A stretch of 64,000 bases of DNA from Sphingorhabdus lutea (GTDB taxonomy: Bacteria; Pseudomonadota; Alphaproteobacteria; Sphingomonadales; Sphingomonadaceae): contig NZ_CP018154.1 in the NCBI RefSeq assembly GCF_001889025.1, forward strand, positions 1 through 64,000, given 5' to 3'. The notes beneath the pieces were generated by a model. It did not search any database, was not told the origin of the DNA, and saw nothing but the letters and a program-made list of their open reading frames with translations. Of the stretch, positions 10,101 through 20,583 are shown piece after piece; position 1 is the first letter of the stretch, and every line of letters begins with the position of its first letter. A program made the translations under genes and the position numbers.

Positions 10101-10646
10101 TTATTGATAATTAACCGTCACCGGAATCCGGCCACGAAACATGCCCGACACGCTTTGTGTTATGACCAACCTGCCGCCAAAGGAAAATGTCAAACGGCCA
10201 TTTTGGTCCAATTGGGCCAATGCGGGCATATCATGTTTAATATCCACCACGCGCACCACACCGCCCGATGAAGCGGTCATCTCCACGCTTTGTGGCAATT
10301 CAATCCGCACATTACGGCCCGGTGTGCCCTTCACATTTACCGTCCCGACCAGCGACATTCCCCCCAAATCAATCAATCCGCCCTGCACTGATTTACCGCC
10401 ATGATGCGGGTTTATATCAATCGCCCCGCCGCTTTGACCAGATAAAGCGGCTTTACTGAAATTCAGCCCCGTGCTGACATCAATTTCCAAGGGGATTTCG
10501 CTTTCATTATCAGCTTGCGCTTCATCAACGGGCGCACAAAGACGGCATGTTTGCGCCAATGCCATATTGGCGGGCAAGCCGATGATGAGTGCCGATAAAA
10601 GGCATGACATGAAAATGGGGATGCGCATGAACAAATTATCACCCAT
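10101..10646 (-). CDS. DUF4402 domain secreted protein
   Basis: A 181-residue protein with a signal peptide (FMSCLLSALIIGLPANMALA, cleaved before QTC). The mature chain is a beta-rich DUF4402 domain: LEIDVSTGLNFSKAAL, GAIDINPHHG, GTPGRNVRIELP and a final GMFRGRIPVTVNYQ strand. Family members are small secreted or pilin-like proteins of unknown role in sphingomonads. CRLC right after the cleavage site could form a disulfide. It is separated from the flippase by about 30 bp and may share its transcript. Confidence 0.85.
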   Translation of the reverse strand: MGDNLFMRIPIFMSCLLSALIIGLPANMALAQTCRLCAPVDEAQADNESEIPLEIDVSTGLNFSKAALSGQSGGAIDINPHHGGKSVQGGLIDLGGMSLVGTVNVKGTPGRNVRIELPQSVEMTASSGGVVRVVDIKHDMPALAQLDQNGRLTFSFGGRLVITQSVSGMFRGRIPVTVNYQ

Positions 10647-10678
10647 TTGGGTAAATAATTGGTAAATTCAAAAATATG

Positions 10679-12211
10679 TTATTTTACAGCTTCATCCGCC
10701 GGTTTTGCCTTTTTGAACAATATTCTATCTTCTTCCTTAAACCCTCTATACCAAATTATCGTGCCATATATGCCTAGCAATAGGGGAATCCCAAAGACCA
10801 GCTCCGCCCATTCGGGTAATTTTGTTACCAATAATCCGACCACAGTGGTAAAGGCAACGGCCCATAATAAAGCACCGCGCCACACCCCAATGGGTGCGCC
10901 CAATAATTTGCTTAAAAATATGGATTTAATAATTGACGAAATGCCAAGCGACACCATCAACGCCGCAGCAACCGCCGCTGCAATATAAAATCCGCGAACT
11001 TCCTCTGCAATGGGGAAGAAAGCCAATCCTTCAATAAATCCAATGCTTAAAATAACCTGCACCCCCAATATTAAAAGCGAGATCATTAAATTGCGGTGCC
11101 GCGCCATATATATAAGCGCCGATTCGCTGACCACTGCGGTGGCGGCCGCCACCTCTGCCGCCAATAAAAATGCAAGCGCAGCCGTGCCGCCAACAAAATT
11201 CGGTCCAATCAGGCTCATCACCGCATCCCCCGTCAGGCCAAGTGCCAATGCAATACCCGCCTGTGCGCCGATAATCCAAAAACCAACCTGGCTTACCTGT
11301 GCGGCAATATCTGAAAGGCGGTTTTGTTTCAAATTTCGGGTGATAACCGGCCCCAATATCGGATCAAAACTGGTTTTTAACTTTTGCGGCAGGCTGGCCA
11401 CCTGTTGCGCCCCATAATAAACGCCAACAATAGCGGGGGAGGCAAATAATCCCAAAATCGCCAAATCCAAACGGCGGCTGCCCCATTCGGCGGCATCGGC
11501 AATGGCAAGCGGCAGATTGCGCCGTGCCAACATAATGGACCGTGAAAAGCTGGGCCGCCAGCCATAAGGAATGCCATAGCTTTTCATAAATGGCCAAAGC
11601 GCGGTGAACATGCCTGCAATGATGGAGGCGATATAGGCCAAAATTAAACCATCGCGCGCGCTATAATAAAATAACGCAAATGCCGCGATGCTAATCGTCC
11701 ATGGCTCAACAACCGCGCGTGCCCGCACACTGGCGGCTATATCAAATTTATATGCCTGCGCCGCCAGAACAATTTCGGTAATGACAATGGCAAAAATACA
11801 AAGCGGCAGGAAACGATCCATCCCGTTAATCCCGCTATTGGGGAACATGATTTGCGGCACGTCGATAAAAAATGCCGCGCCAATAAAGGAAACACAAAGC
11901 GCGACAAATATCGCATCGGCAACAATGTGGCTTTGCGGCCTGTCATCACGGGACAACATTTCGGCCAAACCACGGCGCAGGCCAATTGTGCCCAATTGCG
12001 CGGCAAATTCCACCACCAATATGGCATAGGCAAATCGGCCAAGCGTTTCCGCGCCATAATAACGCCCCGCAATGAATAAAAAGGGGATTCGCGCGGCAAG
12101 GCGCAATAAAAAACCGAACACATTGGTCCGCCCCCCCTTGGCAAGGGCGGCGATATCCTCATCATGTCCTTGAAGATTCGTGCTATTTTGCGTTGTCAAC
12201 ATGGCCCCCAT
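10679..12211 (-). CDS. Polysaccharide export flippase (Wzx/MATE-like, MVF superfamily)
   Basis: An inner-membrane protein of about 510 residues with 12-14 hydrophobic segments and no large soluble domain, beginning after the polar leader TTQNSTNLQGHDEDI. The NVFGFLLRLAARIPF start followed by GRYYGAETLGRFAYAI is typical of lipopolysaccharide biosynthesis flippases that move lipid-linked glycans. An open frame extends upstream into gpsA, but I prefer the ATG at 12211 because the extension is Cys/Arg-rich antisense-like sequence. No glycosyltransferases adjoin it, so its substrate is unknown. The upstream genes gpsA and tsaD run in the same direction. Confidence 0.8.
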   Translation of the reverse strand: MGAMLTTQNSTNLQGHDEDIAALAKGGRTNVFGFLLRLAARIPFLFIAGRYYGAETLGRFAYAILVVEFAAQLGTIGLRRGLAEMLSRDDRPQSHIVADAIFVALCVSFIGAAFFIDVPQIMFPNSGINGMDRFLPLCIFAIVITEIVLAAQAYKFDIAASVRARAVVEPWTISIAAFALFYYSARDGLILAYIASIIAGMFTALWPFMKSYGIPYGWRPSFSRSIMLARRNLPLAIADAAEWGSRRLDLAILGLFASPAIVGVYYGAQQVASLPQKLKTSFDPILGPVITRNLKQNRLSDIAAQVSQVGFWIIGAQAGIALALGLTGDAVMSLIGPNFVGGTAALAFLLAAEVAAATAVVSESALIYMARHRNLMISLLILGVQVILSIGFIEGLAFFPIAEEVRGFYIAAAVAAALMVSLGISSIIKSIFLSKLLGAPIGVWRGALLWAVAFTTVVGLLVTKLPEWAELVFGIPLLLGIYGTIIWYRGFKEEDRILFKKAKPADEAVK

Positions 12212-12267
12212 AGCAATATTCTTGCCATGGCATAGCCACAAAAATCTAGATTTACCATCATTATAGC

Positions 12268-13254
12268 TTACTCGGCCTTTAATGGCCGTGACATTAACGC
12301 ATCGACAACATGTTGCACATTTGAACGACCGTCCAATAAAGCGCACACCGCATCAACAATGGGCATGGCGACGCCCAATTTTTTGGCCGATGCTTGCAAT
12401 ACGGGTGCGGTAAATGCCCCTTCGGCCACGCTGCTGCGATTGGACAGCATGTCGGCGGCGCTTTTGCCCTGTCCCAACCCGCGGCCAAGCGAAAAATTAC
12501 GCGAATTTTCCGACGAACATGTCAGCACCAAATCGCCCAGCCCCGACAATCCCGCCAATGTTTCGGCGCGCCCGCCCCGCGCAAGGCCATAGCGTGTCAT
12601 TTCGGCAAAACCGCGCGCAATTAAGCCCGCCCGCGCATTCAGGCCAAGCCCCGCGCCATCAACCACGCCGCACGCCACGGCCAGCACATTTTTCACCGCG
12701 CCGCCAATTTCCGCGCCCGTTACATCATCGCTATAATAGGGGCGAAATTTTGGCGTTGCCAATTTCTGCACCAATAATTCACCAAATTCGGCATCCTTGC
12801 TGGCCAATGTCACCGCCGCAGGCAGGCCCATGGCAACTTCATGCGCAAATGTCGGCCCAGAAAGCACCGCCAATTTTGCCTCTGGTCTTTCCTGCGCCAC
12901 TATATCGGCCAATAAATCATCGGTTTCGGCCTCTATCCCCTTTGAACAAAGGACAATATTATTGATGCTTGCCGGCAATAATTTTAATGTTGCTCGGGTA
13001 AATTGCGCGGGCGCAACCATTAACACCACATCCACATGCGCCACATCATCCATATTTGATGTCGCCTTTATCCCCCTGTCCAATGGACAATTTGGCAGGA
13101 ATATTGCGTTGACATGGTCCTTATTGATGGAGGTGATAACATCATCCTCCCGCGCCCAAATGATGACATCATGCCCCGCCGATGCCGCAATGCTGGCCAA
13201 TGCCGTGCCCCATGCACCGCCGCCAATAATTGCGATGGAAATATTCTCGCTCAT
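12268..13254 (-). CDS. gpsA: NAD(P)-dependent glycerol-3-phosphate dehydrogenase
   Basis: A 328-residue cytosolic enzyme that reduces dihydroxyacetone phosphate to sn-glycerol-3-phosphate for phospholipid synthesis. The Rossmann motif is [30 protein letters not shown] and [14 protein letters not shown] (with the catalytic Lys) follow, then [14 protein letters not shown]. The start MSENISIAI at 13254 is chosen because it overlaps the tsaD stop by 4 bases (ATGA); a longer open frame adds a Gly/Arg-rich run. tsaD-gpsA pairing is common in proteobacteria. Confidence 0.97.
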   Translation of the reverse strand: MSENISIAIIGGGAWGTALASIAASAGHDVIIWAREDDVITSINKDHVNAIFLPNCPLDRGIKATSNMDDVAHVDVVLMVAPAQFTRATLKLLPASINNIVLCSKGIEAETDDLLADIVAQERPEAKLAVLSGPTFAHEVAMGLPAAVTLASKDAEFGELLVQKLATPKFRPYYSDDVTGAEIGGAVKNVLAVACGVVDGAGLGLNARAGLIARGFAEMTRYGLARGGRAETLAGLSGLGDLVLTCSSENSRNFSLGRGLGQGKSAADMLSNRSSVAEGAFTAPVLQASAKKLGVAMPIVDAVCALLDGRSNVQHVVDALMSRPLKAE

Positions 13255-14300
13255 GCCTTTACCCCTGCCCCTCTGGCCGCCGGTGCATTGGCATCCAATG
13301 GCCAACGTGGCCGTGCCGCCACATCCAATCCGTCAATCAACCCTGCGGCAAATCTTTCCTGCCCCGCCCATGCAATCATCGCCGCATTATCGGTGCACAG
13401 CCATAAGGGCGGGATTACAGTTTGCATATTCCATTTGGCCGCCACCCGTTCCAACATGGCGCGCACCGCACCATTGGCCGCCACGCCGCCCGCCACCACT
13501 AATTTAGTCAGGGGCAATTTGGACAGGGTGTCCATATGCGACAGGCTATATTCCAACCTATCTTCCAAACAATCGGTCACGGCAGTTTGAAAGGATGCGG
13601 CAATATCATTCACTGCATATTGCCCGCTTTCATGTGCGCGCACTACCGCGCTTTTCAATCCGGCGAATGAAAAATGCGGTTCTTTTGCCCCCTTTAACGG
13701 GCGGGGCAGCGGCACGGCATGTGCATCGCCCATTGCCGCCGCCTTTTCCAATAATGGCCCGCCGGGAAAGCCAAGGCCCAATATTTTGGCGCTTTTGTCA
13801 AATGCCTCCCCCGCCGCATCATCAATGGTGGTGGCAAGGCGGTTATAATCCCCCACACCGTTCACGCGCAATAATTGGCAATGGCCGCCCGATACCAATA
13901 ATAATAAATAGGGATAGTCCAAATTTTCATCGCATAGGCGCGGGGAAAGGGCATGGCCCTCCAGATGATTGACCGCGATTAACGGTTTATCCATCGCCAT
14001 GGCCAGCGCCTTTGCCGAGACAAGCCCGACCATCACCCCACCAATTAAACCCGGCCCAGCTGTGGCGGCAAAGGCGTCAATATCGCTTAACTGCATTTTT
14101 GCCTTATCAAGTGCCGATTCGATTAAGGGGGTCATTAATTCCACATGCGCGCGTGCGGCAATTTCCGGAACAACCCCGCCAAATGCACGGTGATGATCCT
14201 CTTGCCCGGCAAGGCTATGCGCCAAAATTTGGCGATCATGCGTTACAATTGCGGCGGCTGTTTCATCACAGCTTGATTCAAGTCCTAAAATTATTGTCAT
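13251..14300 (-). CDS. tsaD: tRNA N6-threonylcarbamoyladenosine transferase TsaD
   Basis: A 349-residue Kae1/Qri7-family ATPase-fold protein that transfers threonylcarbamoyl to A37 of ANN-decoding tRNAs, with TsaB and TsaE. Hallmarks are [16 protein letters not shown] at the N-terminus, [15 protein letters not shown], the metal-binding [19 protein letters not shown] and [15 protein letters not shown]. The start MTIILGL at 14300 is the standard one; the upstream extension has no family similarity. It is divergent from hemC with a 43-bp gap, the usual arrangement in alphaproteobacteria. Confidence 0.97.
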   Translation of the reverse strand: MTIILGLESSCDETAAAIVTHDRQILAHSLAGQEDHHRAFGGVVPEIAARAHVELMTPLIESALDKAKMQLSDIDAFAATAGPGLIGGVMVGLVSAKALAMAMDKPLIAVNHLEGHALSPRLCDENLDYPYLLLLVSGGHCQLLRVNGVGDYNRLATTIDDAAGEAFDKSAKILGLGFPGGPLLEKAAAMGDAHAVPLPRPLKGAKEPHFSFAGLKSAVVRAHESGQYAVNDIAASFQTAVTDCLEDRLEYSLSHMDTLSKLPLTKLVVAGGVAANGAVRAMLERVAAKWNMQTVIPPLWLCTDNAAMIAWAGQERFAAGLIDGLDVAARPRWPLDANAPAARGAGVKA

Positions 14301-14343
14301 TATGTCTTTTACATAGGCGGCGCGAGGGCTATGGACAAGCATC

Positions 14344-15336
14344 ATGCACAATGAATTTGATGATATGCCCAAAAAAAACCTATTCCCCAGTAAAAATTCG
14401 CCATTGCGAATTGGCACGCGCAGCTCACCCCTTGCCATGGCGCAGGCAAAAATGGTGGCGCATGCCATAATCGCGGCGCATCATTTGGACAATGACGCCA
14501 TATTGCTGACCCCCATGTTGTCACAGGGGGATATTGTCACCGACCGCCCCATTGCCGATATTGGCGGCAAGGCGGTGTGGTCCAAGGAGCTGGAACGCGC
14601 ATTATTGCATGATGAGATAGATGTTGCCGTCCATTCGATGAAGGATGTGGAGACACCGCGCCCCAGCGGTTTGGCCATAACGGCATGTTTACCGCGTGAT
14701 GATGTGCGCGATTGCATTATCGGGGTGAACAGGATTGACGATTTACCTCAGGGCGCAACCATTGGCACGTCCAGCCCGCGCCGCGCCGCGCAAATAAAGC
14801 ATATTCGCCCCGACCTTATCACCGTGCCGATTCGCGGCAATGTCGCCACCCGATTGGACAAATTGGCAAAGGGGGAGGCAGAGGCCACATTTTTGGCCGC
14901 CGCTGGTCTTGACCGATTGGGGCTGAACAAACAAAATATTGGTGTTAATTTTGGCCATATTGATGTTGATGTCATGTTGCCTGCCGCATCACAGGGGGCA
15001 ATTGGAATTGAATCATTGGCCGATAATGCAATGGTCAATGACCTATTATATGCCATAAATCACCCGCCGACATATGAATGCGTTATGGCGGAGCGCGCGT
15101 TAATCCGCGCCTTGAACGGCAATTGCCATTCGCCCATTGCTGCATTTGCCCAACAAAAAAATGGTGAAATGCTATTACAAGCGGAATTATTTAGCGAAGA
15201 TGGCACCGAACATATTGCCAGCGCCATCATTATCGCCGAACATGAAATGGACATGGTTCAGGAAAAGGCGGACATATTGGCGCAGCGTTTGTTCGATATG
15301 GCCAGCCCCATGCTGCGCGCCCAATATGGCCAATAA
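14344..15336 (+). CDS. hemC: Hydroxymethylbilane synthase (porphobilinogen deaminase)
   Basis: A 330-residue heme-pathway enzyme that polymerises four porphobilinogens to hydroxymethylbilane. [13 protein letters not shown], the catalytic-Asp region [30 protein letters not shown], and Cys261 in [11 protein letters not shown], which anchors the dipyrromethane cofactor, are all present. The first eight residues (MHNEFDDM) may be an over-extension; an ATG at 14365 is an alternative start. It is followed directly by hemD. Confidence 0.97.
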   Translation: MHNEFDDMPKKNLFPSKNSPLRIGTRSSPLAMAQAKMVAHAIIAAHHLDNDAILLTPMLSQGDIVTDRPIADIGGKAVWSKELERALLHDEIDVAVHSMKDVETPRPSGLAITACLPRDDVRDCIIGVNRIDDLPQGATIGTSSPRRAAQIKHIRPDLITVPIRGNVATRLDKLAKGEAEATFLAAAGLDRLGLNKQNIGVNFGHIDVDVMLPAASQGAIGIESLADNAMVNDLLYAINHPPTYECVMAERALIRALNGNCHSPIAAFAQQKNGEMLLQAELFSEDGTEHIASAIIIAEHEMDMVQEKADILAQRLFDMASPMLRAQYGQ

Positions 15337-15337
15337 T

Positions 15338-16027
15338 ATGACGCGGCTGCTTATCACTCGGCCAGAACCAGGGGCCAGCAGCACGTTAAAATTGGCGCAG
15401 CAAATGGGCATGGACGCGGTTAAATTCCCCTTTTTTGAAATTGCGCCGCATATTTGGGATGCACCGCCAGCGGCGGATTTTGATGCCATTATGTTGACCA
15501 GCGCCAATGCCCTGCGCCATGGCGGGGAAAAATTGCGCCAATATATTGCCTTGCCCGCCTATTGCGTTGGGCAAAGCACCGCAAATTTGGCCCAGCAAAT
15601 GGGGTTTGACATCGCCCATGTCGGGCGCGGCGGGGCGGCGTCAATCATGCCGCTTTTACGCGCCCATCATCGCCGCCATATTTTCTGTCCCAGCGGCGGC
15701 CACCGCGCCATTTTGACCGATGAACAAACATCCGGTCTGACATTATTTCCAGCCAGCCTTTATATGGCGCAGCGCGTAAACATGACATCCGCAATGATAG
15801 AGGCCATTAAACAGGCCGATATTATTTCAATTTATTCCGCGCGCGCAGCGCAATATTTATCCGAAATATCAAAACAGTATGAGATAGATTTATCGGGTAA
15901 ATTTATCGCGGCCCTTTCACATCAAATTGCCGCAGCAATGGGCGATAACAGCCTGCAATATATTATCCCCGAATATCCCGATGACGAAAAAATCTTGCGA
16001 AAAATGAAAGCCATGTCACAATATTAA
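15338..16027 (+). CDS. hemD: Uroporphyrinogen-III synthase
   Basis: A 229-residue protein that cyclises hydroxymethylbilane to uroporphyrinogen III. The start MTRLLITRPEPGASST is a clear HemD N-terminus. FDAIMLTSANALRHGG, LPAYCVGQSTANLA and a second-lobe segment (IISIYSARAAQYL) match the two-domain fold, which is poorly conserved overall. An ATG at 15326 within the end of hemC would add four residues. Gene order hemC-hemD supports the call. The next gene begins one base after its stop. Confidence 0.88.
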   Translation: MTRLLITRPEPGASSTLKLAQQMGMDAVKFPFFEIAPHIWDAPPAADFDAIMLTSANALRHGGEKLRQYIALPAYCVGQSTANLAQQMGFDIAHVGRGGAASIMPLLRAHHRRHIFCPSGGHRAILTDEQTSGLTLFPASLYMAQRVNMTSAMIEAIKQADIISIYSARAAQYLSEISKQYEIDLSGKFIAALSHQIAAAMGDNSLQYIIPEYPDDEKILRKMKAMSQY

Positions 16028-16028
16028 C

Positions 16029-16709
16029 ATGAATAAATATGTGGACATCGCCCCGCCTTCCCTGCCGCTTTATTTAAACGAAGTGATAAAGGCCCCGCAT
16101 ACAAGGTTGAGCGCCTCTTTCGCGCCATCGGTTGATTTGGGCGTTAATGGCGGTGGCCGCCCGATTTTGGTTATTCCGGGGTTTATGGCATCCGATTCCA
16201 CCACATCGCGCCTACGCCGCAGCCTGAACAAGGCGGGATTTAACGCCAAAGGATGGGGACAGGGGCGCAACAGCCGCGCCGATATTGAAATTATCGACAT
16301 ATTGCTTCGCCATATTGATGGTTTTGCCAAGGGCGAAAAAACAACGTTAATCGGGTGGAGTTTGGGCGGCCTTATCGCCCGTGAAATGGCAAAATCCGCG
16401 CCCGAAAAAATTGCCAAGGTTATCACCATGGGCAGCCCCTTTTCAGGTGGGTTAAAGGCGAATAACGCATGGCGTGCCTATCAAATAATTGCCCGGCAAA
16501 ATGTGGAGGACAGCCCCTTTGTGAGCACAATGGGCGAAAAACCGCCCGTCGAAACAATTGCATTTTGGTCCGCCAATGATGGCATTGTCGCGGGCGAATC
16601 CGCCTGCGGCAAGGCGGGGCAAAGCGATGTACAAATTGAATGTGATTGCCGCCATATGGGATTTATCAACGACCCCAAAACAATGCGTTTGGTGGCGCAG
16701 CATATTTAA
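16029..16709 (+). CDS. Alpha/beta hydrolase
   Basis: A 226-residue serine-hydrolase-fold protein. ILVIPGFMASDSTT supplies an oxyanion-type loop, GWSLGGLIARE is the nucleophile elbow with Ser, MGSPFSGG follows, and a late WSANDGIV and CRHMGF provide candidate Asp and His. It begins one base after the hemD stop and is almost certainly co-transcribed with hemC-hemD, but nothing in its sequence ties it to heme synthesis. No signal peptide is seen, so it is probably cytosolic. Substrate unknown. Confidence 0.8.
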   Translation: MNKYVDIAPPSLPLYLNEVIKAPHTRLSASFAPSVDLGVNGGGRPILVIPGFMASDSTTSRLRRSLNKAGFNAKGWGQGRNSRADIEIIDILLRHIDGFAKGEKTTLIGWSLGGLIAREMAKSAPEKIAKVITMGSPFSGGLKANNAWRAYQIIARQNVEDSPFVSTMGEKPPVETIAFWSANDGIVAGESACGKAGQSDVQIECDCRHMGFINDPKTMRLVAQHI

Positions 16710-16727
16710 TGATGCTGTAATTATCCT

Positions 16728-17366
16728 TTATCGGCGAAGCAAGAACACCGCATGCGCCGCCAATAAATTTGCCATGCCGCCGCCGCGCAATTTATTACCC
16801 GATAAAAACCATTCGCCTTCAATCTTAATATCGCGTTCTTTTAAAAATGTGCGAAAATCATCAATGGTCACATGGTGAATATTGGGCGTGTCATACCAGC
16901 GATAGGGCAATTGTTTGGTCACCGGCATCCGCCCGCGAAACATATGGGCAAAGCGTATCCGCCATTGGGCGAAATTGGGAAAAGAAACAAATGCCTGATT
17001 ACCAATTCGCAATAAATGATCCAGCACCAAATCGGGACGCTTTGTCGTTTGCAGGGTCTGGCTTAAAATCGCAAAATCAAAACTGTTGTCTGGATAGGCG
17101 GCAAGGTCGCTGTCCGCATCCCCCTGAACCACCGCCAAACCGCGTGCCACCGCCGCCGATACATTGGCCGCATTTATTTCCAGCCCGCGTGCATCAATAT
17201 TTTTTTGATCGCGCATCGCCGCCATTAACGCGCCATCCGCGCACCCAATGTCCAATGCGGTTGCGCCCGCGCGCACATTATTCGCAATTACCGCCAAATC
17301 AGGCCGCAATATATGCGGCGCATCATGATTGATTATTTTACGGCCCATGGGGATTTCATCATTCAT
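16728..17366 (-). CDS. metW: MetW methyltransferase-like protein
   Basis: A 212-residue class I SAM-dependent methyltransferase-fold protein with [17 protein letters not shown] as the SAM loop, [17 protein letters not shown] and a C-terminal NVAQWR-type segment (here NFAQWRIRF). MetW works with MetX in the methionine pathway. The ATG overlaps the metX stop by 4 bases (ATGA), confirming a metX-metW operon. Length is typical. Confidence 0.93.
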   Translation of the reverse strand: MNDEIPMGRKIINHDAPHILRPDLAVIANNVRAGATALDIGCADGALMAAMRDQKNIDARGLEINAANVSAAVARGLAVVQGDADSDLAAYPDNSFDFAILSQTLQTTKRPDLVLDHLLRIGNQAFVSFPNFAQWRIRFAHMFRGRMPVTKQLPYRWYDTPNIHHVTIDDFRTFLKERDIKIEGEWFLSGNKLRGGGMANLLAAHAVFLLRR

Positions 17367-18475
17367 TGTTGCGCCTCCAAAAATCCGGCGACAATGCGGT
17401 TCATATCCGGATTGTCGAGAAGGAAACTGTCATGGCCAAAGGCAGAGGGCAATTCCACAAAGCTGACATTGGCGCGCGCGGCATTTAATGCCTGAACAAT
17501 ACGGCGGCTTTCGCTGGTCGGATATAACCAATCAGTATCAAAGCTGATGAAACAAAAACGGGTTTTTGTGCCATGAAAGGCGGCGGCCAAATTGCCGCCA
17601 TGTGGTTCGGCCAAATCAAAATAATCCATGGCGCGGGTAATGTATAAATAGCTGTTGGCGTCAAACCGTTCAACAAAGCTAATCCCTTGATGCCGCAAAT
17701 AGCTTTCCACCTGAAAATCGGCATCAAAACCGAAACTTTTCGACTCCCTATCCTGTAATTGGCGGCCAAATTTTTCGGTAAGGCCCGCTTCGGATAAATA
17801 GGTGATATGCGCCGCCATTCGCGCCACGGCAAGGCCCGCACTAGGCCGTGCATCGCCATGATAATATCCGCCCGATTGCCAATTGGGATCGGCCATTATT
17901 GCCTGCCTCCCCACCTCATGAAAGGCGATGTTTTGCGCGCTATGCCGCGCGGCAGAGGCAATCACCACTGCCGATTTGACACGGTGCGGAAACATGGTGC
18001 ACCAAGCCAATGCCTGCATCCCGCCCATTGATCCGCCAACAATGGCCGCCAAAGTTTCAATACCCAAATGGTCCAATAATATCGCCTGCGCCGCCACCAT
18101 ATCATTTATTGTAATAACGGGAAATTCCATACCATAGGGCGCATCCGTGCCAGGATCGATGGAGGCCGGACCGGATGATCCCATACAGCTGCCCAATACA
18201 TTGATGCATAAAATAAAATATTTGGCGGGGTCGATAGGTTTTCCTTCCCCCACCATGCGTGTCCACCATCCCGGCTTTCCTGTTAATGGATGGGTAGAGG
18301 CAACATAATGATCGCCGGTCAATGCATGGCAAATCAGCACCGCATTATCGCGCGCCTCATTCAATGTGCCATAGCTTTCATACGCAAATTCAAGCGGCGC
18401 AAATTGCGCCCCATTGCTTAACGTTAATGGGCCAAGCAACCTTACTTTACGGTTCAAACCAAACTTCTCATCCAT
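17363..18475 (-). CDS. metX: Homoserine O-acetyltransferase (MetX)
   Basis: An alpha/beta-hydrolase-fold acyltransferase of about 370 residues that activates homoserine for methionine synthesis. [39 protein letters not shown] (nucleophile Ser), [15 protein letters not shown] (Asp) and GHDSFLLD (His) complete the active site. The open frame reaches 18556; I place the start at 18475 (MDEKFGLNR) because AGGGCG lies about 8 bases upstream, though 18505 is also possible. Sequence alone does not exclude succinyl rather than acetyl transfer. It is divergent from hisC. Confidence 0.95.
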   Translation of the reverse strand: MDEKFGLNRKVRLLGPLTLSNGAQFAPLEFAYESYGTLNEARDNAVLICHALTGDHYVASTHPLTGKPGWWTRMVGEGKPIDPAKYFILCINVLGSCMGSSGPASIDPGTDAPYGMEFPVITINDMVAAQAILLDHLGIETLAAIVGGSMGGMQALAWCTMFPHRVKSAVVIASAARHSAQNIAFHEVGRQAIMADPNWQSGGYYHGDARPSAGLAVARMAAHITYLSEAGLTEKFGRQLQDRESKSFGFDADFQVESYLRHQGISFVERFDANSYLYITRAMDYFDLAEPHGGNLAAAFHGTKTRFCFISFDTDWLYPTSESRRIVQALNAARANVSFVELPSAFGHDSFLLDNPDMNRIVAGFLEAQQ

Positions 18476-18571
18476 ATTTTGCGCCCTATCCATATATGCT
18501 GCCATATCGGCAGAAAAAAATAGACACAATAGAATATTGGAAAAGCATGTAATCATCGCTATGGCTGCTGC

Positions 18572-19678
18572 ATGACAAAATTATCTATACCCACGCCCAA
18601 AAGCTATATCAGCGCCATTCACGCCTATACCCCCGGCAAGGCAAAGGCCGATGATGGCCGCCCACTTATTAAATTATCCGCCAATGAAAATCCATTGGGG
18701 TGCAGCAAAAGCGCCAGCGACGCCCTTGCTGCGCAGGCAGTGGGCGCGGCCCGTTACCCCGATCCGGCCAGCAACGCCCTGCGCGCGGCATTGGCCGACA
18801 CCTATGGCCTTGAAAGTGAAAATATCGTCTGCGGCACGGGGTCAGATGAATTATTAAATTTAATCGCGGCGGGATATGCCGGCATTGGGGATGAGATTAT
18901 CCATGTGCGCTATGGCTTTGTTGTCTATGATATTGCCACGCGCAAGGTTGGTGCAAAGGTGGTGATGGCCCCCGATAATGATTATGCAACCGATGTTGAT
19001 GCTTTGTTGGCGCTGGTCAATGAAAATACAAAATTGGTTTATTTGGCCAATCCAAATAATCCAACCGGCACGGTGATGCGTGATGAAGATGTTGCCCGTC
19101 TGCATGCCGGATTGCCCAGTGATGTGATTTTGGTTCTTGATCAGGCATATGGCGAATATTTGGACAATGATGGGCCAAGCGCATTTGATCTTGCCCGTAA
19201 ATATGGCAATGTGCTGATTACCCGCACTTTTTCCAAAATTTATGGCCTTGCCGCCGAACGAATTGGTTGGGCATATGGCCAGCCGCATTTAATCGACATA
19301 TTAAACCGGATTCGCGGGCCATTTAATGTGACCAGTGCGGGTCAGGCCGCGGCCATTGCCGCCCTTGCCGATCAGGATTTTGTTAAGGACAGCCGCGCAC
19401 ATAATGAAAAATGGCGCGGTTGGATGAATACAGAAATATCCGCGCTTTCCAATCATGGCCTGCGCGCCATTCCATCGGCCGCCAATTTCATTTTGGTGGT
19501 ATTTGATGGCGCTGTATCTGCCGAAACAGCGGATAAGGAGTTAATGGATGCGGGTTATGTGGTGCGCCGATTGGCGGGCCAAGGGCTTGGTCACTGCCTT
19601 CGCATTACCATTGGCAGTGAAGAAGAAAATCACGGATTTATGGCCGCCTTGCGCGATATTTTGGAACGCGCCCGATAA
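18572..19678 (+). CDS. hisC: Histidinol-phosphate aminotransferase
   Basis: A 368-residue fold-type I PLP aminotransferase. [10 protein letters not shown] at the N-terminus, [21 protein letters not shown] and [16 protein letters not shown] place the PLP lysine at residue 222; the C-terminal arginine is in [13 protein letters not shown]. HisC enzymes in alphaproteobacteria often serve both histidine and aromatic amino-acid synthesis. Here the gene directly precedes tyrC (stop and start overlap at 19678), so dual use with tyrosine/phenylalanine synthesis is likely (inference). Confidence 0.95.
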   Translation: MTKLSIPTPKSYISAIHAYTPGKAKADDGRPLIKLSANENPLGCSKSASDALAAQAVGAARYPDPASNALRAALADTYGLESENIVCGTGSDELLNLIAAGYAGIGDEIIHVRYGFVVYDIATRKVGAKVVMAPDNDYATDVDALLALVNENTKLVYLANPNNPTGTVMRDEDVARLHAGLPSDVILVLDQAYGEYLDNDGPSAFDLARKYGNVLITRTFSKIYGLAAERIGWAYGQPHLIDILNRIRGPFNVTSAGQAAAIAALADQDFVKDSRAHNEKWRGWMNTEISALSNHGLRAIPSAANFILVVFDGAVSAETADKELMDAGYVVRRLAGQGLGHCLRITIGSEEENHGFMAALRDILERAR

Positions 19679-20583
19679 TGCTGCCTTTCTCCCGTGTCAC
19701 CATTATCGGCCTTGGCCTTATCGGATCATCGGTCGCCCGTGCGGTAAAGGCAAATATGCCCAATATCCGCATCACCGGATATGATGCCGATGCCATGGTT
19801 CGTGAACGCGCCCGTCCCATGGGCTTTTGCGATGATATAACAGACAATGCCGCTACCGCCGTCATTGATGCCGAATTGGTCATTTTATGCGTGCCGGTGG
19901 GCGCGATGGCTATGGTTGCAGGGCAAATTGCCCATGACCTGCCCGCCGAGGCAATTATTAGCGACGTAGGCAGCTGTAAACAAAGCGTGCTGCAGGCCTT
20001 GTCCAGCGCCCTGCCCCATCATGTCATCATCCCTGCCCATCCAGTGGCCGGAACGGAGAAAAGCGGACCAGAGGCCGGATTTGCCACATTATTTAAGGGG
20101 CGCTGGTGCATTTTAACCCCGCCCGAAAATGCGCCTAAATCTGCCATTGAACAATTATCGACATTTTGGCGCAATGTGGGCGCAGAGGTGGACATTATGG
20201 ACGCGAAACATCATGATATGGTGCTTGCTGTGACCAGCCATTTGCCGCATTTAATCGCCTATACCATTGTGGGTACAGCCAATGATTTGGAAGAAGTGAC
20301 GCAAAGCGAGGTGATTAAATATAGCGCGGGCGGTTTTCGTGATTTTACACGGATTGCCGCGTCCGACCCTGTAATGTGGCGCGATGTATTTTTATCCAAT
20401 AAAGAAGCGGTATTGGAAATGCTGCAACGATTTTCCGAAGATTTAACCGCGCTGCAACGCGCGATTCGATATGATAAGGGGGATGAGTTGGAAAGCATGT
20501 TCAGCCGAACCCGCAATATTCGCCAATCCATTGTGGAACAAGGACAGGATGATGCTGCCCCAGATTTTGGCCGCAAACATTAA
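19678..20583 (+). CDS. tyrC: Prephenate/arogenate dehydrogenase
   Basis: A 301-residue TyrA-family dehydrogenase that oxidatively decarboxylates prephenate or arogenate toward tyrosine. VTIIGLGLIGSSVARAV is the NAD-binding loop. ISDVGSCKQSV, IIPAHPVAGTEKSGPEAG and VTSHLPHLIAYT carry the family's catalytic His and substrate-binding residues. The gene shares a base with hisC upstream. Its stop overlaps the stop of the convergent plsC-like gene. Substrate preference between prephenate and arogenate cannot be decided here. Confidence 0.95.
   Translation: MLPFSRVTIIGLGLIGSSVARAVKANMPNIRITGYDADAMVRERARPMGFCDDITDNAATAVIDAELVILCVPVGAMAMVAGQIAHDLPAEAIISDVGSCKQSVLQALSSALPHHVIIPAHPVAGTEKSGPEAGFATLFKGRWCILTPPENAPKSAIEQLSTFWRNVGAEVDIMDAKHHDMVLAVTSHLPHLIAYTIVGTANDLEEVTQSEVIKYSAGGFRDFTRIAASDPVMWRDVFLSNKEAVLEMLQRFSEDLTALQRAIRYDKGDELESMFSRTRNIRQSIVEQGQDDAAPDFGRKH

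Noticed and set aside
12414..12965. Long plus-strand open frame opposite gpsA, with similar long frames opposite tsaD, leuS and ftsE
   Set aside because: These are antisense shadows of clear conserved genes, rich in Pro/Arg, without family motifs.
18476..18571. SAM-II type riboswitch before metX
   Set aside because: The leader is under 100 bp and shows no recognisable conserved pseudoknot core; I cannot support it.
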